The position numbers and the translations under genes are program-made. 64,000 bases of DNA from contig NZ_AZQN01000001.1 of assembly GCF_000566685.1 (NCBI RefSeq), positions 62,001 to 126,000 of the forward strand. Direction: 5' to 3'. This stretch comes from Dyadobacter tibetensis Y620-1 (GTDB taxonomy: Bacteria > Bacteroidota > Bacteroidia > Cytophagales > Spirosomataceae). Shown piece after piece: positions 44,801-53,071 of the stretch; positions within the stretch are counted from its first letter, which is position 1, and each line of letters opens with the position of its first letter. The notes under the pieces were generated by a model. The model worked only from the letters and a program-made list of their open reading frames with translations, was not told where the DNA came from and made no database searches.

Positions 44801-45835
44801 CTACATTCCAATCCTTTTCCTGCTGACCATTTCTTTTATCTTAGCATTGGCTTTATCGACCCATATTTTTTGACCAGCACAAGTCCAGTGAGAATCTCCT
44901 TTTAGATAAGGACTGTTCTTCTGGTTTCGAAAATCATTAAGTACATCAATGGTTTCTAGCCGTAGCTGAGGGTGTGTAATGGTTCGCTCGATTAACCGAT
45001 TATAGTTGCCATAATTAGGCATAAGTACCGACACTTTATTCGGAATTACAGAGAGAAACACATGATCGAAACCCATATTTTCTACTAGGGACTTGGTATG
45101 GTTAAGGTTCAGGACAATGGAATCGAGAGAGGTTTGCGGAAGCTCCGTAAAAGAAGAGGTAAGATTGGGTGTATCCGTATCCATGTAATAGACAATATTA
45201 TTTCCCTCATTAATCAAGGTAACCTCCGGAGTTGTCCGATCGAATAGGAAAAGGTTAAAACCTGCTTTTAGCTCTTTAAGCCTTAAAAAGAAATCGTTCT
45301 GAAATAAAAGTTGATCCAGTCGACTCTCTGTAACCGAGGATCGGAAAAGATCGTCGACCTGAACCATGAGCGGATTGGGATACGCTTCATTGAAACTTGT
45401 TGAGTCAACCACCAAATTGGCCAGGGGCTGGTTGGTAAACTTTTCCCTAAAGTGTCTTTCAACACTCTCTAGTAATAGCACATTAATTACGGAAGTATCC
45501 GGCTTAAAATGTAAGGTTTGGCTCCAATGTGTATAATGATAATAGTCAGCGGCAAAGTTTTCCTTCCCGATTCGATCGGCTTCCGTAAAACTGTCACCAA
45601 TAATATATAGGTGCACGGGTTTATCGGCACCGTATTCTTTAAATGGCCGGTAGGAAGGACAGGGCAGCTTAGGGTCACGGAACTGCCTTAGATTGGAAAG
45701 GCGATACAAATCTCCATATCGGTAACTATCGTTGACCAAACCGGCTTTCGCAGCCAGAGTACTCAGATCGGTGCTGGTACCAATGGCCCAAACAATGATG
45801 AAAAATCCTAAAAAGAAATAGCGTGCAATCTTCAT
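44801..45835 (-). CDS. AlgX/AlgJ-like SGNH-hydrolase-fold protein
   Basis: A 344-residue protein with an N-terminal signal/anchor (about 4-22). The fold is shown by the nucleophile block IGDSF (about 79-83) and the catalytic Asp/His block GDSHW at 313-317, followed by TCAGQKIW, the arrangement of AlgX/AlgJ-type acetyltransferases and related SGNH proteins. Such enzymes O-acetylate polysaccharide outside the cytoplasmic membrane. It is the last gene of the glycan operon, 3 bp after the 893-residue gene. A hydrolase role is also possible. Confidence 0.68.
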   Translation of the reverse strand: MKIARYFFLGFFIIVWAIGTSTDLSTLAAKAGLVNDSYRYGDLYRLSNLRQFRDPKLPCPSYRPFKEYGADKPVHLYIIGDSFTEADRIGKENFAADYYHYTHWSQTLHFKPDTSVINVLLLESVERHFREKFTNQPLANLVVDSTSFNEAYPNPLMVQVDDLFRSSVTESRLDQLLFQNDFFLRLKELKAGFNLFLFDRTTPEVTLINEGNNIVYYMDTDTPNLTSSFTELPQTSLDSIVLNLNHTKSLVENMGFDHVFLSVIPNKVSVLMPNYGNYNRLIERTITHPQLRLETIDVLNDFRNQKNSPYLKGDSHWTCAGQKIWVDKANAKIKEMVSRKRIGM

Positions 45836-45838
45836 TAT

Positions 45839-48520
45839 CTAACGCAACTTAATGGACCATACCTGAATTTTATTTTCAGAACGGCTAAATATCAATAATT
45901 TATAAAACCCGGGCTGATAAGTCAGTCTAACGGGTAGTTCAGAAGGAATCGCTTTATCTCCAAGCCTTTTACCCCTCATGTCAAATAAGGTGGTATAATT
46001 GCCCGACTTAATACTGATAAACCGATTGTCTACGCCAAAGAAATGATACTGAATATCTGAATTGGGCAAAATATCTTTAATCTCGAATAGCTCACGACCC
46101 TCCTTGTCCAATATAGCCGTGCGGGATCCGGTGGAACGGATTAACAGCCAATCCAGAGAGTTTCGGTCAAAAATAATTCTGAAATTAGCACCAGGCTGAG
46201 GGCGAAGTAGCTGTTTACGAGAAACGATCTTGCCCTCCAGGTTGATTCGTAACAGCTGGCCTGAGGTGCTGGTACCCACCAATTCGGGTTGGCCTGTAAG
46301 GTTATTCTGAACCCATGAAAATGGCCCTGCCGTACGGGTTAAGAGGTCAGCAGGGAAACCGCGCCTTACCACCCCCGATTCATTGAGTAAATAGATTTTC
46401 CCGTTGTACTGACTAACGATAAATCCCCGATTTCCTATTTGGTTCAAAGTTACTACCGGCCCTTGAATATTTTCGAAGCGCAGGCTTCTGGAAAGTTTCT
46501 TTAACGGACTCGTAACACTTTCCCAAATGAATAACTCGTCATTCTGACTTCGAACAATGAAACGGTTACTCCCATCCAGGCCTCCATCTACCAGATATAA
46601 GGATTTGATACTATTTCCAGCAGGAAGACTTTGTTTAAAAGTGGTGTATAAAGAGTCATCATCTTGATCTATCGCATAGACACTGGTACTGGTTGCCAAT
46701 ATGCGCTGTTGCCGTCCGATATTAAGAAAGTCAACTTTAAAGGCCTCAGTTTGCAAATGCCCATCCAGTTGGGTAATGGTTTCCGTTTGGCCAGTTTTCA
46801 AATTATCTATTTTTAACAAGTTGAAGGCTTTATCAGTTAAGAGTAGCTCGGAGCTTCCATCCACCTGATTCTGCAGTGCTGCTAACGATTGATCGGAAAA
46901 TATTGGCCATTCCACATCGATATTCAGAAAGGTTTTATTGAGCACCTTGGCTGGTGTGGCCCGTTTCTTCGGAATCAGATTAATTGAAGGATAGGCCTTT
47001 CTACCATCCACCTTACAGCTAAGCACAATGGTTTCAATTTTTGCTGTTAAGTCACTATAGGTCTTACTGGCTGAACTGCCACTGCCCGACTGAATTTTTC
47101 TCAAATTGGCCACCAGGGCTATCTGGGCTTCATTCTTGGAAGATATGAGTACACTATCATATTCCGGAGATTGTTTCCAGGTGATCTGATTCTCGTAATC
47201 TACTAAATAGTTTTGAAGTACCTGAGCATTATTGCTCATTACCAGGTATGGAGCCACGTAGGTAACGAAGGTTTTGTTGAACCCGTTAAATGAAGGTCCG
47301 AATAGGGTAGCGGGAAACTCATTGACGCCGATGGCAAAAATGTCATAGCCCTGGAATTTGTCGTGACTGGAATTAGTCTCTTCGTTGGACAACTGTGCTA
47401 ATTTGAGGAGTGGAGCCCTCAACTTATCATAATGGGCATATTCAGCCAACAAAATTTTTGCATCGGCCAGGCTACTACTTTGTTCTAATTGACAGAATAT
47501 CAATTCAGATCCGAAATTGTCGGTTAAAAGTTTACGGTCGTTCCCAATATGGTAATAGAGCTTACTCCAGCCTTCTGTTTCATTGCTCTCATGCCAGTCG
47601 AGGTATTTTTTGTGAAACTTTTCCTTTTCGGCCGAGGCGTAGCGGTATAATTGAGCCGTCTGTTGTGATATATATTTATGCCCCGTAAAAGTAGACCCTT
47701 TTACGTCCTTGAATAATTGACTCAGGTAGTAATTAGGGCGCTCGCTTCCGTCGGACTCGATAGCGATATGGTGCGGATCTTTACTATTTCTTATGTGAAG
47801 ATCTTGGAAATAGGGGAAATTTTTAAGGAAATGTGTATAATGATGTTGAGGGCCGAGGGAAGGGATTACAGATTTCCAGGCATCTTCCGTCAGGTATATC
47901 GACACCCCGTTGTTGCTGTGTTCGGTATCTGCAAATCTGGATTTAAGATTTCTGCCTTGAAGACTCAGAGATGATGTCCGGATCACGTCTTCGACCAAGT
48001 CACCAAAGTAACTAATAATCAAATAATCGTCCAGTAGTATAAATGAAAATAAGGGGTGAGAGCTGGAGTCATAAATATCCATGATCCGATGATCCTGAAA
48101 GGTATGATGTCTCATCTGAATGGCTGGATTATCGGGTTTCTTTAACCATCCTACTGATTCTTGATCGATAGGAATATATACCAGCACACCCCATTCTGTG
48201 GCAGATCGGGGATGGAAAGAATAAGTGATGTTTTTGTCGTTTAGCAACTCATATAATTTCTTTGAATCGCTTGTTAGCAGATTCAAAGAAGAAAGATTGT
48301 CGCTGGCAACGTCGATTAAAGGTAGCCGCTTTACATCCAGCTCTGCTTCCGAAAGGGTATAGGTTGAGTCCTGTAGGTGACTACTGGTGACCACTACAAT
48401 TGCCGAGGAAGGAATATGCTTCCAGGCCTCTGAGGAAATTCTATACCATCTAAACAGGAAATATCCTGCCAGCATGATGACAACAGCTAGCAGGATAATC
48501 AAATATTTATTTTTAATCAC
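45839..48520 (-). CDS. Large membrane-anchored extracytoplasmic protein, unknown, propeller-like C-terminus
   Basis: An 893-residue protein with one N-terminal helix (about 6-24, YLIILLAVVIMLAGYFLF) and a long extracytoplasmic part. I recognise no family with confidence; residues about 30-520 loosely resemble DUF3352-type proteins. Residues about 560-890 show a repeated beta pattern with aspartate- and glycine-rich turns (VDGGLDGSNRFIVRSQND, SQYNGKIYLLNESG, FDMRGKRLGDK) that suggests a PQQ-like or WD-like propeller. It lies 10 bp after the GT2 gene and 3 bp before the SGNH gene, so it belongs to the glycan locus. It might sense or scaffold glycan assembly; that is a guess. Confidence 0.6.
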   Translation of the reverse strand: MIKNKYLIILLAVVIMLAGYFLFRWYRISSEAWKHIPSSAIVVVTSSHLQDSTYTLSEAELDVKRLPLIDVASDNLSSLNLLTSDSKKLYELLNDKNITYSFHPRSATEWGVLVYIPIDQESVGWLKKPDNPAIQMRHHTFQDHRIMDIYDSSSHPLFSFILLDDYLIISYFGDLVEDVIRTSSLSLQGRNLKSRFADTEHSNNGVSIYLTEDAWKSVIPSLGPQHHYTHFLKNFPYFQDLHIRNSKDPHHIAIESDGSERPNYYLSQLFKDVKGSTFTGHKYISQQTAQLYRYASAEKEKFHKKYLDWHESNETEGWSKLYYHIGNDRKLLTDNFGSELIFCQLEQSSSLADAKILLAEYAHYDKLRAPLLKLAQLSNEETNSSHDKFQGYDIFAIGVNEFPATLFGPSFNGFNKTFVTYVAPYLVMSNNAQVLQNYLVDYENQITWKQSPEYDSVLISSKNEAQIALVANLRKIQSGSGSSASKTYSDLTAKIETIVLSCKVDGRKAYPSINLIPKKRATPAKVLNKTFLNIDVEWPIFSDQSLAALQNQVDGSSELLLTDKAFNLLKIDNLKTGQTETITQLDGHLQTEAFKVDFLNIGRQQRILATSTSVYAIDQDDDSLYTTFKQSLPAGNSIKSLYLVDGGLDGSNRFIVRSQNDELFIWESVTSPLKKLSRSLRFENIQGPVVTLNQIGNRGFIVSQYNGKIYLLNESGVVRRGFPADLLTRTAGPFSWVQNNLTGQPELVGTSTSGQLLRINLEGKIVSRKQLLRPQPGANFRIIFDRNSLDWLLIRSTGSRTAILDKEGRELFEIKDILPNSDIQYHFFGVDNRFISIKSGNYTTLFDMRGKRLGDKAIPSELPVRLTYQPGFYKLLIFSRSENKIQVWSIKLR

Positions 48521-48530
48521 AGGGATGTGT

Positions 48531-49274
48531 TTACGCTTTTATGGCTTTAACCTTTTTGTTCAGTTCCAAACGGAAGTTTAGTAATTCCTGAAAGCTCCTA
48601 ATGCAGACCTTCCACAGGTTCCATTTAACGATGGAGACTTCCCCTGTAGCCCGATCTTTATGGGTAATGGGAATATCGAAAGTTTCCTGACCGGATTTTT
48701 TGGCCATGACTGACAAGAAAATATTGGGAGCAAAGGGCTCAGGATTTGGCAGTTGATCCATTAATTTTTGCAGGAAGGTACCTCTTATCAGGCGGAAAGG
48801 TATATTACTATCCATGATGTAAGTACCATAAACTGCAGAGATGGTTCCTCGGAGCACTTTGGTAATAAACAAACGTACACCTGCATCGTGACGTACTTGA
48901 CGGTATCCTAAGATAAAGTCAGATTGATTACGCTTCGCCCACAGTTTATCAAAATCATCAGAAACGAACTGGTCGTCACTGTCAGTTTGAAATACAAATT
49001 CCGACCCCAATTTAAGGGCAGCAAGATATCCGTTGACAACCGCATTGCCGTGGCCCCCATTTTTTTGGTGGATAACGGTGAGATTGGAAACTTCCCCTTT
49101 GAGCTTATCCAATAGCACCTGGGTGTTATCCTTGGAGCCGTCGTTGATAACGATTAGGGTCGTGTTATCGTTTGGAAACTTTTCTCTTAGAAAGTTAGTC
49201 CAGCTATGTACCACTTTTTCAATACAATCTTGCTCATTGTATGCGGGCATTACTATACTCAGAAGGAACGACAT
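48531..49274 (-). CDS. Family 2 glycosyltransferase, DPM1-like without membrane helices
   Basis: A 247-residue GT2 with the fold start LLSIVMPAYNEQDCIEKVV, the nucleotide-binding VINDGSKDNT, the helix NGGHGNAVVNGYLAA and the metal-binding FQTDSDDQF (DSD). It has no C-terminal membrane helices, as in bacterial dolichol/polyprenyl-phosphate mannose synthase-like enzymes. It likely loads a sugar on polyprenyl phosphate or extends a lipid-linked glycan. It lies 73 bp after the acyltransferase gene. Confidence 0.88.
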   Translation of the reverse strand: MSFLLSIVMPAYNEQDCIEKVVHSWTNFLREKFPNDNTTLIVINDGSKDNTQVLLDKLKGEVSNLTVIHQKNGGHGNAVVNGYLAALKLGSEFVFQTDSDDQFVSDDFDKLWAKRNQSDFILGYRQVRHDAGVRLFITKVLRGTISAVYGTYIMDSNIPFRLIRGTFLQKLMDQLPNPEPFAPNIFLSVMAKKSGQETFDIPITHKDRATGEVSIVKWNLWKVCIRSFQELLNFRLELNKKVKAIKA

Positions 49275-49347
49275 TCAAAATTGGTTTTGGTAAGTTGTTG
49301 CGAATTTAATAAATATTAGTGGATACCCCCTATTCAAATAATTATAT

Positions 49348-50457
49348 TTACCCAGCGTATTTATCTTTCAGTGAATTAATAGGTTTCTCAAAGAAATGCC
49401 AGGACAAGGAGGCCACGATAACTGTTAGTATAGCGTGAATCATCGCTTCGAATGGGAGGGAGTGTTCCAGCCCAGGGACAACGCTATAGATTTTGTTCAT
49501 TAAGCGGACTGTGGGGTGGTTGGGGCCACTATGATAATGATTGTATACAAAATTGTGATATAGGTAAAGACCATAACTTATTTTCCCTAAATAAATGCTG
49601 GCAGGATGCTCAAGAAATGCTTTCATCCCCCCTTTAAATCCTACCACCGACCGGCCTATCAAAAAGAAACAGAAAACAGACGAAACCAGCCTGTCATAGA
49701 CGACATTGGCCACATTATGTAACGTTTCTCCATACGTTTTTGACCAAAAGTGTAGCAGACACCAGGCGATTAGTCCAAGCCATACGGGCCAGGAGCTGCT
49801 GAATAACTTGGTGAAGACTTCATTCTTATAGAGCTGCAACCAGGCCATCAGTCCGCCTAAGGCGAAGGAATCTAGACAAGCAGGCATGGTAACATAAGAG
49901 ACAAACCATTCTTTTCCTGTATAGAAAAAATAGAACCGAAGCAATACGCTCATCAGACCCATTATACCTAGTACTGGTATTAACTTTTTCCGGGGTACGA
50001 AAAAGATAAGAAAAGGAAAAAAGATGTAAACCTGCTCTTCGACTGCCAAGGACCAAAAATGATCTACAACGCCCATCCAGCTCTGGTGAACAGCAATATA
50101 GATATTGGTGCCATACAAAACCAGCCAAGCCCAGGTATCCCGCACCGGAGGTACATCGAATACCAAAAGCAGTGCAATACATAAATAATATACTGGAAAT
50201 ATTCGTATGGTCCGACGGATAAAAAATTTGCTAAGATATCTTCCCAGCCCTCCCGGTTCATCAATAGTCTTTTCCTTACTCTTAAGTAATATGCGGGAAA
50301 TAAGAAATCCGCTCAATACAAAAAAAACGGTTACTCCCAGTGGGCCTAAAGGAATGGTATTCACCTCTGCAAACCAGTGGTCAATAAGTACCAGGGCAAC
50401 CGCAATAAAGCGGACCCCGTCTAGTTGTATAATATGTCCTTGTGGTGTTGCGCGCAT
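49348..50457 (-). CDS. Acyltransferase family 3 membrane protein
   Basis: A 369-residue polytopic protein of the acyltransferase-3 (OafA/NodX) class with about ten hydrophobic helices. The family start LDGVRFIAVALVLIDHWF includes the catalytic-type His, followed by GVTVFFVLSGFLISRILL and the FFIRRTIRIFPVYYL segment. These enzymes move acyl groups to sugars, often O-acetylating surface polysaccharide. The gene starts 2 bp after the 564-residue membrane protein gene, so it belongs to the same operon; together with the SGNH protein it points to glycan acylation. Confidence 0.92.
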   Translation of the reverse strand: MRATPQGHIIQLDGVRFIAVALVLIDHWFAEVNTIPLGPLGVTVFFVLSGFLISRILLKSKEKTIDEPGGLGRYLSKFFIRRTIRIFPVYYLCIALLLVFDVPPVRDTWAWLVLYGTNIYIAVHQSWMGVVDHFWSLAVEEQVYIFFPFLIFFVPRKKLIPVLGIMGLMSVLLRFYFFYTGKEWFVSYVTMPACLDSFALGGLMAWLQLYKNEVFTKLFSSSWPVWLGLIAWCLLHFWSKTYGETLHNVANVVYDRLVSSVFCFFLIGRSVVGFKGGMKAFLEHPASIYLGKISYGLYLYHNFVYNHYHSGPNHPTVRLMNKIYSVVPGLEHSLPFEAMIHAILTVIVASLSWHFFEKPINSLKDKYAG

Positions 50458-50459
50458 GT

Positions 50460-52154
50460 TTACCAGTTGACCTCTATTTTGTTGGCCTTCACTTCCGGGA
50501 TAATAATTTGTTTCGATTTAAAGAGTATACCTAACTTTCCACCCTCTTGTCGTAGAATTCCGACCTTATAAGTTCCTGCTTTCATCTGGCTAAAGGGTAC
50601 ATCGGAATAAAAACCGGGGGCAAAATAGAGTTGCTTGAGGAATAATTGTTTTCTATTTCTATTACGGGTACGATAGGTAGGGTAAACATAATAACGCTCC
50701 TGATTGCTAAATAGCAAATAGACACCACTATCAATCAGTCTTTGACTCGTGTAATGGTTATTTGACACAAGCATATTAGTCGGTGTTTCTTTTAACTCGG
50801 TCTGACCCATCAGGGCAGACAAGCCCTGAGTAACTCCAGCATAGCCCTGTTTGTCCGCCAACTTTATGGATCCAAACCATAGCTTGTAATTATTAGGCGT
50901 TTTTGCGACAATGCCTTGAGCGAAGGTGGAATCCGGAGCGATCGTTAAACTTTTGTCGGTATAGGTCCAGTTAAACTGATCCGTAGAAAGCATCTTTCGC
51001 AAGTTGGATGCATCTACCAGATGGTAATAGTAACTAAATATGTTAAATATGACGGCTAGTAAGGTAATGGCTGAAATATATGGAGACAAGAAACTACCTC
51101 TTATTGGAACCACTATATACAGGTAAGCAATAACCAATAAGAGTACGGAATAGATCTTATAACGACTCGTTATAAGCCCTTCCAGTCCAAATCCAGCTCT
51201 GGAATAGACGACGATGAGAGCGGTTCCTAATATAAACATCAGGGCCCCAATGGTAAATAAATCCGTTATTTTTTCACTTTCCTGTACCTTTTTTTGACTC
51301 GAAAGACGATAAAGCGCGTTAATTCCGATAGAAACAGAAACCAAAAACAATAGTGTTCCTGCTATAATACAGATTTGAAAACTATTCGGTACCGGGACAG
51401 ACTCGGCAAATGAACCCAAAAATGCCATGTAACCTTTGAGAAGCTGAAAGAAACTCGCCCTAGATTCTGGGTTGGATACATTGCCCTGGTACCAATTAAA
51501 ATATCCATACAAAGCCCCGGCACTCACGAGTACCCAGAGACCTAATCGCTGTGGCTTTCGGCCTATAAACAACAGCACGGCTCCTATTGGAAGCACGAAC
51601 AGACCATTACCACTAGTTACCACCGTAAGACAGGCCAGCAATAGGGAAATGACAAATAGTGTATTACTGGGGTGTATACACAAATAAATGGTCCATAAAA
51701 CCAGTGTAACAACGCCGAAATTTTGAATCGCTGCCATCCCCCAATACATATTTTCCCAAAAAGCAAGGGTTAACCACAGGAATGGAATGGGCACAAGTGC
51801 AAACAATGGCTTTTTATTCTGATGGAGGAGCGAATGAAATAGGGGCAGGGCAGCAAGGAGCAACAAATTGCCTGCCATCATGAGGTGCCGGTAGTTTAGG
51901 GCACCTGTCCATTTAAAATCTAACCAGGCGATGAGCCTTGTTAAGGCAATACGGTGTTCATTATGTTGCTTACTTAAGGCAGCAAACTGAGCGGTCCAGG
52001 AGTTGGCATTGCTCATATCGACTATAAATGCCTTCAGCGAATGGTCGTCCCACTTGGGTATATTGATTGCATAAAAATCCCAGGCTATAAAGAATATAGC
52101 CACGGGGATCAGCAAGAAGATGCTGACAACTATTTTACTAAACGTCTTATTCAT
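50460..52154 (-). CDS. Polytopic membrane protein, probable GT-C glycosyltransferase
   Basis: A 564-residue membrane protein with about ten hydrophobic helices in its first 385 residues and a soluble beta-rich end (about 390-564). The first extracytoplasmic loop carries an acidic motif (NIPKWDDHSLKAF) and a conserved-looking HNEHRIALTRLIAW, the pattern of GT-C enzymes that use polyprenyl-phosphate sugars. I recognise no named family. It overlaps the transketolase C-terminal gene by 4 bp and precedes the acyltransferase by 2 bp, so it is tightly coupled to the glycan locus. Role as the transferase for the locus-specific sugar is inference. Confidence 0.65.
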   Translation of the reverse strand: MNKTFSKIVVSIFLLIPVAIFFIAWDFYAINIPKWDDHSLKAFIVDMSNANSWTAQFAALSKQHNEHRIALTRLIAWLDFKWTGALNYRHLMMAGNLLLLAALPLFHSLLHQNKKPLFALVPIPFLWLTLAFWENMYWGMAAIQNFGVVTLVLWTIYLCIHPSNTLFVISLLLACLTVVTSGNGLFVLPIGAVLLFIGRKPQRLGLWVLVSAGALYGYFNWYQGNVSNPESRASFFQLLKGYMAFLGSFAESVPVPNSFQICIIAGTLLFLVSVSIGINALYRLSSQKKVQESEKITDLFTIGALMFILGTALIVVYSRAGFGLEGLITSRYKIYSVLLLVIAYLYIVVPIRGSFLSPYISAITLLAVIFNIFSYYYHLVDASNLRKMLSTDQFNWTYTDKSLTIAPDSTFAQGIVAKTPNNYKLWFGSIKLADKQGYAGVTQGLSALMGQTELKETPTNMLVSNNHYTSQRLIDSGVYLLFSNQERYYVYPTYRTRNRNRKQLFLKQLYFAPGFYSDVPFSQMKAGTYKVGILRQEGGKLGILFKSKQIIIPEVKANKIEVNW

Positions 52155-53071
52155 ATCATGGCATTTAGTGCCATCACACTTTGGGCTATTGAAGTAGAAT
52201 CCAGCCCCGACAATTTCTGGTGATAGCCCTGGCTACCGTATTTACCATTGGGATAGCCTTCTGCCTTAATGCTTTTGAAAAACCTAATGGGTATACCTGA
52301 CTCGAGTAAGGGAACACTAAGCTGCTGGGCCAAGCCTCCAGTCCCAATATGCTCTTCTGCAACGAGAATGTTGGGTGTTTGGCTTAATATTGTTCTAATT
52401 TCCGTGCTTATTTCCAGGGGAAACCTCAAAACGGATAAAATATTGATACGCTCTTTAAGCTCAGGGAATTCTTCCATCGCTTGAATCACATTATTCGCAA
52501 TGGGGCCGAGGGCAATTATAGTTGTATCGGCCTGTAGTCCCTGATGCAGAACTTTGAAGGAGCCAGTATGGAATGCGCCCATAGGGCTGGTCTTGCCAGC
52601 GCCTAGACGTAAATAGGTGGGCCTTGATTCAGAAATAATTTGCTGTAAAACGGGCTCAATTTCATCTGAAAATGCTGGAGTCCATACCTGAGCGTTTTGC
52701 AGTCCACTCAGGCAGGCTATATCTTCGATAGTATGATGGCTACTTCCCATGATACCGTATCCATATCCACCTCCATTACCGACCAGAAATACTGGTAAAT
52801 TATTGAAACAAACGTCGTTACGGAACTGTTCCAGACATCGGTATACGATAAAAGGAGCAATACTATAGCAAAATACCTTGTATCCTTTATGGGCAAAGCC
52901 GGCGGCAACACCAACCATATTTTGCTCAGCCACACCCGCATTGATAAATCTATTGCCCAGTTTGGCTTGTAGGTTCTCCAAGGCATTATAGCCTAGATCG
53001 CCTGTGATGAAGACTATGGAGTCATCTTCTTCGGCCAGTTTTTCTATGGATGCTGAAAATTCTTTTCTCAT
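52151..53071 (-). CDS. Transketolase, C-terminal subunit (split transketolase)
   Basis: A 306-residue protein made of the pyrimidine-binding and C-terminal domains of transketolase. The catalytic Glu that activates thiamine diphosphate lies in NAGVAEQNMVGVAAGFA (about 42-58); SYSIAPF-like text and GYGIMGSSHHTIEDIA follow; the C-terminal domain ends with a short YPNGKYGSQGYHQK. Split transketolases occur in archaea and in some bacterial sugar-pathway clusters. The N-terminal half is encoded two genes upstream, separated by the epimerase-glycosyltransferase fusion, with 4-bp overlaps on both sides of this gene. Substrate unknown. Confidence 0.88.
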   Translation of the reverse strand: MRKEFSASIEKLAEEDDSIVFITGDLGYNALENLQAKLGNRFINAGVAEQNMVGVAAGFAHKGYKVFCYSIAPFIVYRCLEQFRNDVCFNNLPVFLVGNGGGYGYGIMGSSHHTIEDIACLSGLQNAQVWTPAFSDEIEPVLQQIISESRPTYLRLGAGKTSPMGAFHTGSFKVLHQGLQADTTIIALGPIANNVIQAMEEFPELKERINILSVLRFPLEISTEIRTILSQTPNILVAEEHIGTGGLAQQLSVPLLESGIPIRFFKSIKAEGYPNGKYGSQGYHQKLSGLDSTSIAQSVMALNAMI

